Below are positions 15,024 through 24,052 of a DNA stretch of 41,914 nucleotides, piece after piece (positions within the stretch are counted from its first letter, which is position 1; each line of letters starts with the position of its first letter). Source of the DNA: Patescibacteria group bacterium. Lineage in GTDB: Bacteria; Patescibacteriota; Minisyncoccia; JAHIHE01. The notes under the pieces were generated by a model that was not told the DNA's origin, did no database searches, and saw only the letters and a program-made list of their open reading frames with translations. Position numbers and translations under genes: made by a program. Where the stretch lies: positions 1 to 41,914 of the forward strand of contig JAHILZ010000051.1 of the NCBI GenBank assembly GCA_018896765.1, in the 5' to 3' direction.

Positions 15024-15044
15024 AAGACTATTTTTTAGTCTTTT
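15022..15044 (+). terminator. hairpin between the small ORF and pilB
   Basis: AAAAGACTA (15022-15030) pairs with TAGTCTTTT (15036-15044). It ends nine bases before the pilB ATG, so it is either a terminator of the small ORF unit or an attenuator for pilB. Confidence 0.6.
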
Positions 15045-15052
15045 ATTTATTT

Positions 15053-16810
15053 ATGCAATCAGAACTGCAAGAAAAAATTAAAAGATTTATTTTAGATGAA
15101 GGCGTGGCTGATCGCAAGCTAACCGAAGATGCTTTCGCCGAGGCCCAAAAAACCATAAAAAAGTTTAGTGATGTTTTGATTGAGAAAAAAATCATTCCGG
15201 AAGAAAAAGTAATGAAGATCAGCGCTTATGTTCTAGGCGTTCCGTTTATTGATTTGATCGATGAAGAAATCGCAAAAGATGTTTTAATGGTAATACCCGA
15301 GCCGATTGCCAAAGAGCATAGCATTATTGCTTTCAAAAAAAGGGGCAGCGAGCTGTTTGTGGCGATGCTTGATCCCGAGGATCTTCAGACGATCGAATTT
15401 ATTAAGAAAAAAACCGGGTTAAAAATTTCCGCCAGCCTTACAACGAGAGAGAGTATTAAAAATAGTCTCAAGCAGTATCAAAAAAGCTTGGAAGCGGAAT
15501 TTGAAGATCTGATCAATAAAGGTTCTCTCAAAGGCGGATTAAAAATTATCGAAGAGGGAGAGGAAGAGCAGTCAGGCGATTTAGAGAAGAAAGCTTATGA
15601 TATGCCGGTTGTAAAAATCGTTGATACTTTGCTTAGCCATGCGATCAGCGAGGGGGCCAGCGATATTCATATTGAGCCGGAAGAAAAGGATGTTTTAGTC
15701 CGTTATCGCGTGGATGGCGTTTTAAAAAAAGCCATGATTTTGCCTAAAGCGGTTCACCAGGGAATTATTGCCAGAATAAAAGTATTGGCAAATCTTAAGC
15801 TGGATGAGCATCGCCTTCCTCAAGACGGAAGATTTAAAATAGAGGGGGAAGATTACAAAATGGCGTTCCGCGTGTCGGTATTGCCCATTTTTGACGGCGA
15901 GAAGATCGTTATGCGTCTTCTAAATGAAAATATGCATGGGCTTAGTTTGGAGAAAATAGGTTTTTGGGGGAAAGCTTATGATAATCTAAAAGAAGAAATT
16001 GCCAAGCCAAACGGTATAATTTTAGTGACAGGGCCTACCGGGAGCGGGAAAACCACGACCCTTTATTCAATATTGGAAATATTAAACACGCCCGACGTCA
16101 ATATCAATACTATTGAGGATCCGATTGAATATAGGATGCCCCATGTCAATCAAACCCAGGTGCATGTAAAAGTGGGATTGACTTTTGCGGCCGGGTTAAG
16201 ATCTCTTTTGCGCCAGGATCCGGATATTATTATGCTTGGGGAAATTCGAGACGAAGAAACGGCGGAAATGGCAATTCACGCGGCTTTGACCGGGCATCTT
16301 GTGCTTTCGACTCTGCATACTAATTCGGCCGCCGCGACAATACCCAGATTGATTGATATGAAAATAGAGCCATTTTTAATCGCTACCACGATAAATGTTA
16401 TTATTGCTCAAAGGTTAGTGCGCCGATTATGCCCTGAATGCCGCAAGCCGTATCATTTGGATAAAGATGCTTTGAATAATTTATCAAAAAAGATCGATCT
16501 TGAAAAAATTCTTAATATTGTAAATAAAGAAAAAATAGCCAATGTTAAAAAATGGGAAAATCACGTATTCTATAAGCCCGAGGGGTGCGATCGCTGCCAG
16601 AAAGAAGGGTATAAAGGGCGAGTCGGGGTTTATGAGGTGCTTAAAAGCAATGAAGCGATTAGGGTCATGGTTAATAAAGGCTCTAACGCCGATCTTATCC
16701 AGAAACAGGCCGTTGGGGACGGCATGCTTACAATGCTTGAGGATGGATTTGTTAAATTTGTCCAAGGAATAACATCTATCGAGGAAGTTTTAAGAGTAAC
16801 GCAGGAATAG
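15053..16810 (+). CDS. pilB: type IV pilus assembly ATPase PilB
   Basis: Hexameric GspE/PilB ATPase that powers pilus assembly at the inner face of the membrane. The start is set at 15053 (MQSELQEKIKRF) because the N-terminal GspE domain begins there; the 32 residues gained from 14957 are not domain-like. Walker A GPTGSGKTTT begins at residue 327. The Asp box, Walker B (DPDIIMLGEIRDEETAE) and His box (HLVLSTLHTN) follow. The PilB-type tetracysteine site is present (CPEC at the first pair, CDRC at the second). 585 residues, normal. No pilT retraction ATPase is found in the window. Confidence 0.96.
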   Translation: MQSELQEKIKRFILDEGVADRKLTEDAFAEAQKTIKKFSDVLIEKKIIPEEKVMKISAYVLGVPFIDLIDEEIAKDVLMVIPEPIAKEHSIIAFKKRGSELFVAMLDPEDLQTIEFIKKKTGLKISASLTTRESIKNSLKQYQKSLEAEFEDLINKGSLKGGLKIIEEGEEEQSGDLEKKAYDMPVVKIVDTLLSHAISEGASDIHIEPEEKDVLVRYRVDGVLKKAMILPKAVHQGIIARIKVLANLKLDEHRLPQDGRFKIEGEDYKMAFRVSVLPIFDGEKIVMRLLNENMHGLSLEKIGFWGKAYDNLKEEIAKPNGIILVTGPTGSGKTTTLYSILEILNTPDVNINTIEDPIEYRMPHVNQTQVHVKVGLTFAAGLRSLLRQDPDIIMLGEIRDEETAEMAIHAALTGHLVLSTLHTNSAAATIPRLIDMKIEPFLIATTINVIIAQRLVRRLCPECRKPYHLDKDALNNLSKKIDLEKILNIVNKEKIANVKKWENHVFYKPEGCDRCQKEGYKGRVGVYEVLKSNEAIRVMVNKGSNADLIQKQAVGDGMLTMLEDGFVKFVQGITSIEEVLRVTQE

Positions 16811-16812
16811 TA

Positions 16813-16957
16813 AGCTAGTGAGTAGGTTGTAGGTTGTAGGTTGTAGGTTGTAGGTTGTAGGTTGTAGGTTGTAGTAAATTTTTTACTCACTACTCACTAC
16901 TCACTACTCACTACTCACTACTCACTACTCACTACTCACTACTCACTACTCACTAAT
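16813..16957 (+). repeat. heptamer arrays between pilB and pilC
   Basis: Seven perfect copies of GGTTGTA (16825-16873) and ten perfect copies of CTCACTA (16886-16955), ending four bases before the pilC ATG. One TAGTGAG at ~16816 is the complement of the right-hand word. This is the most regular array of the family in the window. The lack of spacers excludes CRISPR. Confidence 0.97.
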
Positions 16958-16959
16958 TT

Positions 16960-18174
16960 ATGCCGCAATATTCTTATAAGGCAAAAAATAAAAATGGAGA
17001 AATAAAAACAGGTGTTTTAGACGCGGCCAATGAAGCTTTTTTGCGTAAAAAACTTAAAGGAAGCGGATTGGCGCTTTTTTCTCTTAAAGAGGCAAAGAAA
17101 AGCAAAGACATCGATCTGGAGTTTATAACCAAATACTTGGGAGTGCCGCAATTGGAGATTATAACTTTTGTTCATCTTTTAACGGTAATGGTTAAAGCCG
17201 GGCTTTCTTTGTCTAAATCGCTTGATGCTTTGGCCAGGCAGACGACAAACGCAAGATTCGCCAAGATTATCAGCGCGGTAAATATTGATGTAGCTAAAGG
17301 CAATAGTTTCGCGGACTCGCTAGCCAGACATCCTGATGTTTTCGATGATCTTTTTGTAAATATGGTGCGCGTGGGGGAGTTGAGCGGCACTTTGGATACC
17401 ATTCTTGAGCTTTCAGCGGAGCAGATGAGAAAAGATTATGATCTCAAAAGCAGAGTAAAAGGGGCGATGATGTATCCGGCGGTAATTTTGCTTGTGATGC
17501 TTGCGGTCGGAGTAGTTGTAATGGTTTATATTATTCCAAAATTGACCACTATTTTTACTTCGATGAATGTTCCTTTACCTGCCTCGACCAAATTATTGAT
17601 CGGGATAAGCGACATGCTCACTAAACACGGGCTTGAGGTATTTGGCGCGGCATTAGCGCTTGGTTATTTGTTTAGAATGTTCTTGCGAAGCAATGCCGGT
17701 ATTAAAATTTTCGACAAGTTTATTCTTAAGCTGCCTGTTTTCGGCGATATCTCTAAAAAAATAAATATTGCGCGTTTTGCCAGAACGACTTCTTCGCTGA
17801 TAAAAGGAGGAGTATCTATAAGTACAGCTTTAAAAACCGTTTCAAAAACTTTGTCTAATTACTATTATAAAGAATCGATCAATATTGCCGCCGAGAAAAT
17901 TGAAAAAGGAGATACTTTAAAAGATATACTGGCGGAACGGGAAAGTCTTTATTCGCCTCTTGTATTGCAGATGATCGAGGTAGGAGAGGAAACCGGATCG
18001 CTGGATACTATTTTAATGGATCTGGCGGAATTTTATGAAGGAGAAATCAATGAAACGACAAAAAATTTATCTACTATTATTGAGCCGATTTTGATGGTAA
18101 TAATGGGTATTGCTGTTGGTTTTTTCGCGATTTCAATGATTCAGCCGATGTATTCAATAGGAGATTCAATTTAG
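16960..18174 (+). CDS. pilC: type IV pilus inner-membrane platform protein PilC
   Basis: GspF/PilC family. The N-terminal YSYKAKNKNGEIKTGVLDA is the family opening. Two T2SSF domains (residues ~60-185 and ~265-385) each carry a conserved V-G-E motif (VNMVRVGELSGTLD and LQMIEVGEETGSLD). Three membrane segments lie at about 165-190, 220-240 and 375-395. It works with PilB to add pilin subunits. 404 residues, standard length. It starts directly after a heptamer array and is followed by another. Confidence 0.96.
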   Translation: MPQYSYKAKNKNGEIKTGVLDAANEAFLRKKLKGSGLALFSLKEAKKSKDIDLEFITKYLGVPQLEIITFVHLLTVMVKAGLSLSKSLDALARQTTNARFAKIISAVNIDVAKGNSFADSLARHPDVFDDLFVNMVRVGELSGTLDTILELSAEQMRKDYDLKSRVKGAMMYPAVILLVMLAVGVVVMVYIIPKLTTIFTSMNVPLPASTKLLIGISDMLTKHGLEVFGAALALGYLFRMFLRSNAGIKIFDKFILKLPVFGDISKKINIARFARTTSSLIKGGVSISTALKTVSKTLSNYYYKESINIAAEKIEKGDTLKDILAERESLYSPLVLQMIEVGEETGSLDTILMDLAEFYEGEINETTKNLSTIIEPILMVIMGIAVGFFAISMIQPMYSIGDSI

Positions 18175-18182
18175 GAGTAAAA

Positions 18183-18231
18183 TTTCTAATTTCTAATTTC
18201 TAATTTCTAATTTCTAATTTCTAATTTCTAA
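18183..18231 (+). repeat. heptamer array between pilC and the first pilin gene
   Basis: Seven perfect copies of TTTCTAA. Only one arm is present. It ends 16 nt before the next ATG. Confidence 0.97.
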
Positions 18232-18247
18232 TCAATTTTTTAAAGAG

Positions 18248-19138
18248 ATGTTAAACAAAGAAAAAGGTTTTACACTCATAGAGATTATTATTGTGATTGC
18301 TATCATATCAATCATTGCGGTAATTTCCATTGTTTCTTGGCGATCTTTTTCTGATGTTACAAATTTAGGCAATACCGCGAAAATGATAGAAATAAAAATA
18401 AAATTGGCAAAAAGTTATTCATTGAGCGCGTTGAATGATGTTAACTATGGAGTTCATTTAGAGGCTGCAAATGTGACAATTTTTCCAGCCAATGTGGCAT
18501 ATAATCCTGTCGGACTCAACAATCAGGTTTTTGCTTTGACTGATGGCGTGGAAATATATAGCGGGGCGGGAAATAATATTGTTTTTAGCCGTTTGACCGG
18601 CGTTACGGATGACGCGGGCGCTATCGGCATCAGAATTATCAAAAGACCTTCCAAGACAAAAACAATTTCCATCAATGCTCAAGGACAAACCGGCACTGAT
18701 AGTTTTGAAGCCAGTTCTATTCCGCCGATCGTGGAAGATACCGCGAACAATATTAATGCAAGGCATATCCATTTTAATCTTTCGGCGTGGAGCATTCAGA
18801 GCAATCCGCCTATAACAGATTTAATTTTTAGAAAGGGCGATGGGACGCTTATTGAAAGTATTAATACTGCTTCTTTTTTCAACGCTGGCATATTTGATTG
18901 GCAGGGATCGGTTACGGTTGATGCCGTAGCGCAAAATTTAAGGATTCATACTCTGGACACAAATGGCACTACTCTTTGCGTAATTCGGGACAGGATGCAA
19001 AACAGCAAAACGATTAAAATATCTTTTATAGATAGCGGAATTACAAAAGAAATCGTAACTTATACGGAGAATGTGGATGGCACGGTTACTGTTTCTCCGA
19101 ATTACTCTTTTGTTGATAATCCAATTGAGGCGCAATAA
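18248..19138 (+). CDS. type IV prepilin-like protein
   Basis: The class III signal peptide GFTLIEIIIVIAIISIIAVI follows a short basic leader (MLNKEK), so prepilin peptidase should cut after Gly8. The Glu at +5 of the mature protein is present. The body is ~260 residues and beta-rich, with IRIIKRPSKTKTISIN and a second Gly/Asp-rich part. At 296 residues it is larger than usual minor pilins. It could be a FimT/GspH-like minor pilin or the major subunit; sequence alone does not decide. Tightly spaced with the following pilin genes. Confidence 0.85.
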   Translation: MLNKEKGFTLIEIIIVIAIISIIAVISIVSWRSFSDVTNLGNTAKMIEIKIKLAKSYSLSALNDVNYGVHLEAANVTIFPANVAYNPVGLNNQVFALTDGVEIYSGAGNNIVFSRLTGVTDDAGAIGIRIIKRPSKTKTISINAQGQTGTDSFEASSIPPIVEDTANNINARHIHFNLSAWSIQSNPPITDLIFRKGDGTLIESINTASFFNAGIFDWQGSVTVDAVAQNLRIHTLDTNGTTLCVIRDRMQNSKTIKISFIDSGITKEIVTYTENVDGTVTVSPNYSFVDNPIEAQ

Positions 19139-19160
19139 TTTTTTAGATAATCGTAAAATT

Positions 19161-19658
19161 ATGAAAATAAAAAATATCAGCCAAAAAGGTTTCGGGTTGA
19201 TTGAAATACTTTTAGTGGTTGGCGTGGGAATGGCGACTTTTTTGGGCATTGAACAATATTTAAATTTGTCTCTAAAAGCGGCGCTTCAAGATTCTCATCA
19301 GACGGAAGCGCTTTATTGGGCTAAGGCGAATTTAGAACAAGCGCGAGCGGTTCGCGATGAAGATTGGGCGTTACTTTTCAATTTGACTACTTGTAGCCAG
19401 TATAAGTTTATAGTTAATAATGCTACTACGCCTGAAAGTTGGGAAGTGCAGACAGGAACGCGGAATGAAGGACGTTATGTGGTTTGGTTTACTATTTCCC
19501 GAGTGCAGAGAGATGCACTTGATAATATTACTGCTGCAGATTGCATTATTATTCCTTACGATTCCAATACTTTTAAAATCAATTCTAATGTTTCGTGGGA
19601 CGAAAGCGGCGCGGCAAAACAGATAAGCATTTCAGAATATTTGGTTAATTTTAAATGA
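19161..19658 (+). CDS. minor pilin-like protein (PilV/GspI-type)
   Basis: The start is placed at ATG 19161 (MKIKNISQKGFGLIEILLVV), which gives a normal prepilin leader; the longer reading from 19071 overlaps the previous gene. Glu+5 is present. ALYWAKANLEQARAVRDEDW after the hydrophobic helix is typical of PilV/GspI-like minor pilins in this phylum. Two Cys in the C-terminal part may form a disulfide. 22 nt after the previous pilin gene and 12 nt before the next. Confidence 0.85.
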   Translation: MKIKNISQKGFGLIEILLVVGVGMATFLGIEQYLNLSLKAALQDSHQTEALYWAKANLEQARAVRDEDWALLFNLTTCSQYKFIVNNATTPESWEVQTGTRNEGRYVVWFTISRVQRDALDNITAADCIIIPYDSNTFKINSNVSWDESGAAKQISISEYLVNFK

Positions 19659-19670
19659 TAAATTTTTATT

Positions 19671-20234
19671 ATGCAATTCAAAAAAACTATAAATAATAAA
19701 ATTTTAAAAAACAAAAAAGGATATACATTGATAGAAATGCTGCTTTATGTTGCTCTTTTAGGAATTATTATGGTGGTGATCGTGGGGGTTTTTTTCGTGA
19801 TCAGCCGTACGAATAGCAGAATAGTTACTTTAATTGAAATAAACTCCAATGCTTATTCGGCAATGGAAAGAATGGTTTATGAAGCAAGCAATGCTAAAAA
19901 AATATATCTTCCCACCAGTAATTTCACGAATTATAATTATAATGGGACAAAAGCGGCGCAATTTTCTTTAGCCACCAGTCAGGCGGTTCCGGCCAATGAA
20001 AGCATCGTTTATATAGATTTTTATCTGGAGGATAATACGATTTTTATGAAGCAAGAGGGATTAAGTCCCATTGCTTTAACTTCCTCGAATGTTTCCGTAC
20101 AAAACTTGAATTTCTATTATTATAAAAACGGTACGCGCGAGTCGGTGGAAATTAATTTTACGGTTAAGTCAAATAATATTTTAAACACGGAAACAAAAAT
20201 TGATCTTTCTACTGTTATCGCGCTTCGATCATGA
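19671..20234 (+). CDS. minor pilin-like protein (PilW/GspJ-type)
   Basis: The prepilin signal KKGYTLIEMLLYVALLGIIM follows a long basic leader (MQFKKTINNKILKN). Glu+5 is present. The ectodomain is 140 residues, with SNAYSAMERMVYEASNAKKI in the helix-linker position and short beta strands after it, as in PilW/GspJ. No Cys in the ectodomain. Confidence 0.84.
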   Translation: MQFKKTINNKILKNKKGYTLIEMLLYVALLGIIMVVIVGVFFVISRTNSRIVTLIEINSNAYSAMERMVYEASNAKKIYLPTSNFTNYNYNGTKAAQFSLATSQAVPANESIVYIDFYLEDNTIFMKQEGLSPIALTSSNVSVQNLNFYYYKNGTRESVEINFTVKSNNILNTETKIDLSTVIALRS

Positions 20235-20250
20235 TATTTAATTTAAAAAA

Positions 20251-21600
20251 ATGAAAAATATTTTTAAAAAAAACAGTTCGCGGGGTTTTGCCGGCATTAT
20301 CGCTCTTCTTACGGTTTGCAGTTTGGTATTAATTTTAACTTTTTCTTTAAGCGCGAGCCTTTTTACCAAAAAGCAAATCAGCAAAAATTTATATAATTCT
20401 CTAAAGTCTTATTATTTAGCGGAGTCGGGAACCGAAGATGCCATAGTGCGAGTTCTAAAAAATTATAATTATGGCCCGACAAACATATTTACTTTAGACG
20501 GCTCGACAATAGACCAGAATATTTCCGAAAGCGGCAACACGACAACCATTGATGTTTCCTCTTCTTATTTGAATAATGTCAGGAAATTAACATCGTCTTT
20601 AACAGTAACTACCACGGCGGTTTCTTTTTATTACGGGGTTCAGGTTGGCGAAGGCGGGCTGACAATGGGAAATAACGCTTTAGTAATCGGCAACATATAT
20701 TCAAATGGCATAGTTACCGGAGGCGGCTCTGTAATTACAGGGGATGTTATAGTTGCCAACGGTATGGCTTTAAGCGGCATAGTCGTTAAAGGTAATGTTA
20801 AGGCTAATTCTATTGTAAGCAGTAAGATTTGCGGGGACGCTTATTATCAAAATATTGATGCTACTTCGACTAATTTTTTAAATAGCCCAACCTCGCCTAC
20901 GTGTTCTTTGCCTTTAACTAGCGGGACAGCGCATCCTGGCAGTACGGATATGCCCGTTGAAACAATGCCAATTACTATTGATACGATTAGAAGCTGGGAA
21001 GAGGATGCGGAAGCCGGAGGAGTTTATTCTGACGCGGCGCATTGCAATCCTCAAGTTAATATATCGATTGGTCCGGCCAAGCTTAATTGCAATCTTACGG
21101 GAGCAAATGGAATTAAAATTACTTTAACCGGCACTTTATGGGTAAACGGAAATATTATATTGCCAAACAATGTAATTGTGGAATTGTCAAGCGGTTACGG
21201 CGATAATAGCGGAGTAATTATTGCTGACAATATCGGCAATGAAACCGTAAATGGAGTCATTACTACATCTAATAACGCGATTATTTGCGGGTCGAACGGT
21301 TACAATTCAGGCAGTGGCACATGCAATGTGTCCAATGAAACTTACATTATGTTTTTATCAACGCATTCAGGCGCTACCAATGCTATTAATATTTCCAATA
21401 ATGCTACAGGCGCTATATTTTACGCGTTTGCCGGAATTGCAAATGTTGCGAATAACGCCAGTATCAAAGAAGTAACCGCGTATAAATTAATTTTAGCAAA
21501 CAACGCGACGGTTACTTATGAAAGTGGGCTGGAAAACGCGACTTTCAGCAGCGGGCCCGGCGGAGGGTGGGAGATTATTAGCTGGAACGAAACGGAATAA
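20251..21600 (+). CDS. PilX-like pilin with a large beta-solenoid ectodomain
   Basis: The N-terminus SRGFAGIIALLTVCSLVLIL is a PilX/GspK-like prepilin segment that lacks the usual Glu+5, as PilX-like proteins often do. SLKSYYLAESGTEDAIVRVL is the conserved helix following it. The ~320-residue remainder has repeating G-N/V-x-I-x-G-x units (GNIYSNGIVTGGG, GDVIVANGMALSG) like bactofilin or beta-helix folds, and several Cys. At 449 residues it is much larger than a normal minor pilin, so it could be a tip adhesin. It ends the pilin gene run; an octad tract follows. Confidence 0.82.
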   Translation: MKNIFKKNSSRGFAGIIALLTVCSLVLILTFSLSASLFTKKQISKNLYNSLKSYYLAESGTEDAIVRVLKNYNYGPTNIFTLDGSTIDQNISESGNTTTIDVSSSYLNNVRKLTSSLTVTTTAVSFYYGVQVGEGGLTMGNNALVIGNIYSNGIVTGGGSVITGDVIVANGMALSGIVVKGNVKANSIVSSKICGDAYYQNIDATSTNFLNSPTSPTCSLPLTSGTAHPGSTDMPVETMPITIDTIRSWEEDAEAGGVYSDAAHCNPQVNISIGPAKLNCNLTGANGIKITLTGTLWVNGNIILPNNVIVELSSGYGDNSGVIIADNIGNETVNGVITTSNNAIICGSNGYNSGSGTCNVSNETYIMFLSTHSGATNAINISNNATGAIFYAFAGIANVANNASIKEVTAYKLILANNATVTYESGLENATFSSGPGGGWEIISWNETE

Positions 21601-21610
21601 TTTGGTATAA

Positions 21611-21720
21611 TAAAAGTTATAAAGTTATAAAGTTATAAAGTTATAAAGTTATAAAGTTATAAAGTTTAAGATTTTTCTTTTGCTTTATAAACTTTAAAAA
21701 CTTGATGAACTTTATAACTC
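21611..21720 (+). repeat. 8-bp periodic inverted tract before pilM
   Basis: Six perfect AAAGTTAT octads (21613-21660) and one degenerate, then a T-rich loop and a right arm of complementary words (CTTTATAA, ACTTTAAA, and ACTTTATAACT at the end), ending a few bases before the pilM ATG at 21725. Confidence 0.93.
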
Positions 21721-21724
21721 AGTC

Positions 21725-22828
21725 ATGGTTTTTGATATTATCAGAGAATCATTTAATAATTTGCCGGCCTTTGGCTTGGATTTTTCAGATCGCTCTATCA
21801 AAGTGATGCAATTATATCGCGACGGAAAAAGAATAAAAATTCTCAGTTCAAACAGAAGAAAGATTCCGTCAGGGCTTTTAGTCGACGGAGAAATTAAAGA
21901 TGCCGACGGGCTAGTTAAAGAAATTCACGAAACATTAAAAACCGCAAGCCCCTTTCCCATTAAAAACAAAGAAACAATTTTAAGCCTTCCTGAATCAAAA
22001 TGTTTCATAAAAGTCATTAAAATGCCCAAATTGAATATTGACGAGATTGAAGAAACGATTCGTTTTAAGGCGGAAGAATATTTTCCATTAAACGCCGAAG
22101 AAATGTATTTAGACTGGCGCTTGCTTGATACTACGGAGTGCCCGATAAACAACAAGGGGGATTGCACGGATATATTAGTGGCGGTAGCTTCAAAAAATAT
22201 AGTTGAATCATATTTAGAAGTTATGGACAAAAGCGATTTGATTCCGGTTGTTTTTGAAGCGGAATCAGTGGCGACTACTCGCGCATTGCTAAGGGATGAG
22301 GCGTATACGACAGGTTCCGTTTTGATAGTCGATCTGGGAAACGACAGAACCAGCTTTATTTTTTATAAATATCCGACTTTAAAGTTTACTCAAAGCATTC
22401 CCGTTTCAGGCGAGAAATTTACCTTAGCCGTAGCAAAGGGCTTCAAAATTAGTTTTCAAAAGGCGGAGAAAATGAAGTACGAGATGGGTCTTTCCCGCGA
22501 CTCCGAAGCAGGGGAAAAAGTTTATGAATTATTGCTGCCTCTTATGGAAGATTTGGTTTCAAATATCAGTAAGTCGATAGATTATTATAATGATTATTTT
22601 GGGACTTCGTCCAAAGAAGATTTTAAAATAGTAATTTGCGGAGGCGGAGCGAATCTGAGAAGCATTGATACTTTTTTGTCAAAGGTGCTGGACAAATCAG
22701 TGGAATTTGCCAATCCTTGGAGAGAAATTAACGCGACGCGTCTCATTGGCCAGGGATCGGCAGCCAGGTGCCGCACTCTTTTTTACACTACCGCATTGGG
22801 CTTGTCTTTATATAATTTGTCTAATTGA
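21725..22828 (+). CDS. pilM: type IV pilus assembly protein PilM
   Basis: Actin-like cytoplasmic ATP-binding protein that links the PilNO ring to the ATPase. The first motif FGLDFSDRSIKVMQL (phosphate 1), the family ESVATTRALLR, VLIVDLGNDRTSFIFY (phosphate 2) and IVICGGGANLRSID (adenosine motif) occur in order. 367 residues, close to the usual ~350. pilN starts 8 nt after the stop, and the pilM-N-O order is the canonical alignment-complex order. Confidence 0.95.
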   Translation: MVFDIIRESFNNLPAFGLDFSDRSIKVMQLYRDGKRIKILSSNRRKIPSGLLVDGEIKDADGLVKEIHETLKTASPFPIKNKETILSLPESKCFIKVIKMPKLNIDEIEETIRFKAEEYFPLNAEEMYLDWRLLDTTECPINNKGDCTDILVAVASKNIVESYLEVMDKSDLIPVVFEAESVATTRALLRDEAYTTGSVLIVDLGNDRTSFIFYKYPTLKFTQSIPVSGEKFTLAVAKGFKISFQKAEKMKYEMGLSRDSEAGEKVYELLLPLMEDLVSNISKSIDYYNDYFGTSSKEDFKIVICGGGANLRSIDTFLSKVLDKSVEFANPWREINATRLIGQGSAARCRTLFYTTALGLSLYNLSN

Positions 22829-22836
22829 TTTTTTAT

Positions 22837-23403
22837 ATGATTTCTTTGAATCTTTTGCCCCCCGAGAGGAAAGAGATTTTTCGCTGGAGGCAATATGTTA
22901 AAAAAACAATTTTGAACGGAGTCAGATTGATTTTTTTGTTAATTTGTTTTTTCGTTCCTCTTTTTGCGATTAATATTTATTTATTGGGAGAGATTAATAT
23001 TCTTGATGCCCAGATTGATTCTTATGAAAAGACGGAAAATATACACCAGCTGAACTCAATGGAAAAATCTTTTAAGGAGATTAACAGCGCTTTGGTAAAA
23101 ATTAACAAAATCAACGAAGGTCAGATTTATTGGATCAGCGTTTTTGAAAAAATAACGACGATTACGCCTCTTAATATTCAAATTTTTTCTTTGCAAATTG
23201 AGACGGATGGGGGATTTGTAATCGTTGGCAACGCGAAGACAAGAGAGGATGTTTTGGAATTTGGAAAAAGATTGAAAAATTCTTCCGATTTTAGCGATAT
23301 TCAAACGCCATTGGATAATTTAATAAAAAGCGACGATATTGATTTTAAATTTACGGGAAAAATCATACTCGATAATTTTAAAGCAATCTATGTTAAAAAA
23401 TGA
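22837..23403 (+). CDS. pilN: type IV pilus assembly protein PilN
   Basis: Start at ATG 22837 (MISLNLLPPERKEIFRW): NLLPP is the conserved PilN cytoplasmic peptide that docks into PilM. An earlier TTG overlaps pilM and would put residues before this conserved start. One membrane segment (LIFLLICFFVPLFAINIYLL), then a coiled-coil (~60-100) and a ferredoxin-like C-terminal fold. Overlaps pilO by 14 nt, indicating coupled translation. Confidence 0.92.
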   Translation: MISLNLLPPERKEIFRWRQYVKKTILNGVRLIFLLICFFVPLFAINIYLLGEINILDAQIDSYEKTENIHQLNSMEKSFKEINSALVKINKINEGQIYWISVFEKITTITPLNIQIFSLQIETDGGFVIVGNAKTREDVLEFGKRLKNSSDFSDIQTPLDNLIKSDDIDFKFTGKIILDNFKAIYVKK

Positions 23404-24052
23404 AAAAGAAAAATTTTTTTTATTCGCAATCATTATTTTAATTATTGCCGGTTTATTAATATGGCAAGGGATTATTGGCATTAGCGCGAATATTAACAAT
23501 AGCATTAGCGAATTAAAAGATAAAAAAGTTTCTATTAATGTTTATAATCTGAAAGGGAAATCTTTGGAACTGGAGCGCGAAGCTTACAACTTTTCTAAAA
23601 ACGAGATTGATAAAATTAATAATTATTTTGTTTACGCCAGCGATAATGACGATACGGAGTTTACTTCTTTTTTTGGGCAATTAGATAGCATTGCAACGCA
23701 ATCCGCTCAAAAAGAAAAAACTTTAGCCATAGATTTATATCAGAGAGAATCCGTCGTTCCAAAAGATAAAAAAAAGCCAAGCGATTTGAAAAATTCCGCT
23801 TCTCTGGAGAGCAATAAGGAAGATAGCAGGCTGTTAAAATTAACATTGCGGAGTAATTTTGAAAGCTTGCTTAAGTTTATTTCTTATTTGGAGGCAATGC
23901 CTTATTATGTTTATATTGAATCGGTAAATATAAACATTGACGGCGGCGCGGGAGCGAGAAAAAAAATGAATGAGGATGTTTTGACAAGCAATTCTCCCGA
24001 TCTGCAAACAGTTTTAATTATAAAAGTTTTTAGAAAAACGAATATACTATGA
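23390..24052 (+). CDS. pilO: type IV pilus assembly protein PilO-like
   Basis: Start at ATG 23390 (MLKNEKEKFFLFAI) within the end of pilN. One N-terminal membrane segment, a coiled-coil, and a C-terminal ferredoxin-like fold (LLKLTLRSNFESLLKFISYL, EAMPYYVYIESVNI) typical of PilO. It forms the periplasm-facing heterodimer with PilN. 220 residues. The stop overlaps the next start (ATGA). Confidence 0.9.
   Translation: MLKNEKEKFFLFAIIILIIAGLLIWQGIIGISANINNSISELKDKKVSINVYNLKGKSLELEREAYNFSKNEIDKINNYFVYASDNDDTEFTSFFGQLDSIATQSAQKEKTLAIDLYQRESVVPKDKKKPSDLKNSASLESNKEDSRLLKLTLRSNFESLLKFISYLEAMPYYVYIESVNINIDGGAGARKKMNEDVLTSNSPDLQTVLIIKVFRKTNIL

Noticed and set aside
14840..15044. tmRNA, SRP RNA or 6S RNA between the terminator and pilB
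   Set aside because: No tRNA-like ends, no GGAA apical SRP loop and no long paired rod; an SD-led ORF explains it better.
14957..15052. N-terminal extension of PilB
   Set aside because: Not domain-like, crosses a terminator hairpin, and overlaps the SD-led small ORF in another frame.
16825..16955. CRISPR-like array
   Set aside because: Units are 7 bp, contiguous and without spacers; no cas genes are nearby.
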